From assembly GCA_946183095.1 (NCBI GenBank), contig CAMHBE010000124.1, positions 1-6,368 of the forward strand: a stretch of DNA of 6,368 nucleotides, written 5' to 3'. This document shows, piece by piece, positions 5,934 to 6,368 of this stretch; position 1 is the first letter of the stretch, and each line of letters starts with the position of its first letter. The notes under the pieces were generated by a model that was given only the letters and a program-made list of their open reading frames with translations, had not been told where the DNA came from and did no database searches. The translations under genes were made by a program, and so were the position numbers. The stretch comes from an uncultured Clostridia bacterium. GTDB taxonomy: Bacteria > Bacillota > Clostridia > Oscillospirales > Ruminococcaceae.

Positions 5934-6368
5934 ATGTTCAGAAAAAAACTATACACTCACATTAAGAAAAAATACAAGGCAGAACCCGAATACCTGTGGA
6001 TGAAATACCCGAACTACGCCGTATTCCGCCACTCCGACAACAATAAATGGTTCGCGATAATAATGGACGTGCGCAGAGACAAGCTCGGACTTGACGGGGA
6101 CGACAGTGTTGACGTGCTCAACGTGAAACTGCATGATCCGCTTCTCGCCGACCTGCTGATACAGGGACCCGGTTACTGCCGCGGTTATCACATCAGCCGA
6201 GGGAACTGGGTGTCCATACTGCTGGACGGGAGCGTACCGTTTGAGGATATCTGCAAATGGCTCGACGAGAGTTACCGCACCACCGCGTCAAGTGCAAAAA
6301 AACAGAAGATGCGCCCGCCGAAAGAGTGGGTGATCCCCGCGAACCCGAAGTATTACGATATCGAAAGC
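5934..6368 (+). CDS. MmcQ/YjbR-family protein with C-terminal extension, partial
   Basis: The reading frame is open for 145 codons to the window edge with no stop, so the 3' end is missing. Residues about 1-117 match the MmcQ/YjbR (DUF419) fold: YPNYAVFRHSDNNKWFAIIM (25-44), DVLNVK (60-65) and YHISRGNWVSILLDGSVP (85-102), then DESYRTT. These are small cytoplasmic proteins often labelled DNA-binding, with little characterised function. Stand-alone members usually end about here, but this one continues through a basic linker (KKQKMRPPK) into EWVIPANPKYYDIES. I associate that sequence with the start of a second, possibly PUA/EVE-like domain in clostridial homologues; this is recall, not demonstrated. 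It follows the phosphatase remnant and is probably transcribed separately from the GH3 genes. Confidence 0.85.
   Translation, partial: MFRKKLYTHIKKKYKAEPEYLWMKYPNYAVFRHSDNNKWFAIIMDVRRDKLGLDGDDSVDVLNVKLHDPLLADLLIQGPGYCRGYHISRGNWVSILLDGSVPFEDICKWLDESYRTTASSAKKQKMRPPKEWVIPANPKYYDIES

Overview
The window looks like chromosomal DNA from a fibre- or glycan-degrading gut or rumen Firmicute, most likely a Ruminococcus-like member of the Clostridia. This is inferred from moderately GC-rich coding sequence, strong AGGAG-type ribosome binding sites, a Gram-positive lipoprotein signal, two family 3 glycoside hydrolases (GH3), a STAS-kinase fusion, and a palindrome-rich intergenic repeat of a kind I associate with Ruminococcaceae. 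No marker gene fixes the genus. All genes lie on the + strand.

Layout. Bases 1-189 hold no convincing gene but are packed with consecutive perfect stem-loops, probably an interspersed palindromic repeat or a structured RNA. A textbook sigma-A promoter follows (TTGACA at 241, 17-base spacer, TATAAT at 264). Its -35 box lies between the arms of an 8-base inverted repeat. It drives a cytoplasmic GH3 beta-glucosidase/beta-xylosidase-type enzyme (322-2403). After 42 bases comes an unusual fusion of a STAS (anti-sigma-factor antagonist-like) domain to an aminoglycoside-phosphotransferase-like kinase (2446-3639). After a further 30 bases comes a lipoprotein GH3 of the NagZ (beta-N-acetylglucosaminidase) type (3670-5745). 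Tight spacing and the absence of visible terminators or internal promoters suggest these three form one transcription unit.

The 188-base gap after the NagZ-type gene is not empty. Read in one frame it contains a decayed piece of a SpoIIE/RsbU-type PP2C serine phosphatase, interrupted by a stop. The window ends inside a MmcQ/YjbR-family gene (5934 onward), which runs past the YjbR fold into an extension cut by the window edge.

How the parts may work together (inference): the extracellular, membrane-anchored NagZ-type enzyme would release sugars from glycans or wall fragments, and the cytoplasmic GH3 would hydrolyse imported beta-linked oligosaccharides. The STAS-kinase between them could link this carbohydrate metabolism to a phosphorylation-controlled partner switch. 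The phosphatase remnant nearby makes a former kinase-STAS-phosphatase set imaginable but does not prove it. The STAS-kinase fusion in a glycosidase operon, the phosphatase relic and the palindromic block are the parts most worth following up.
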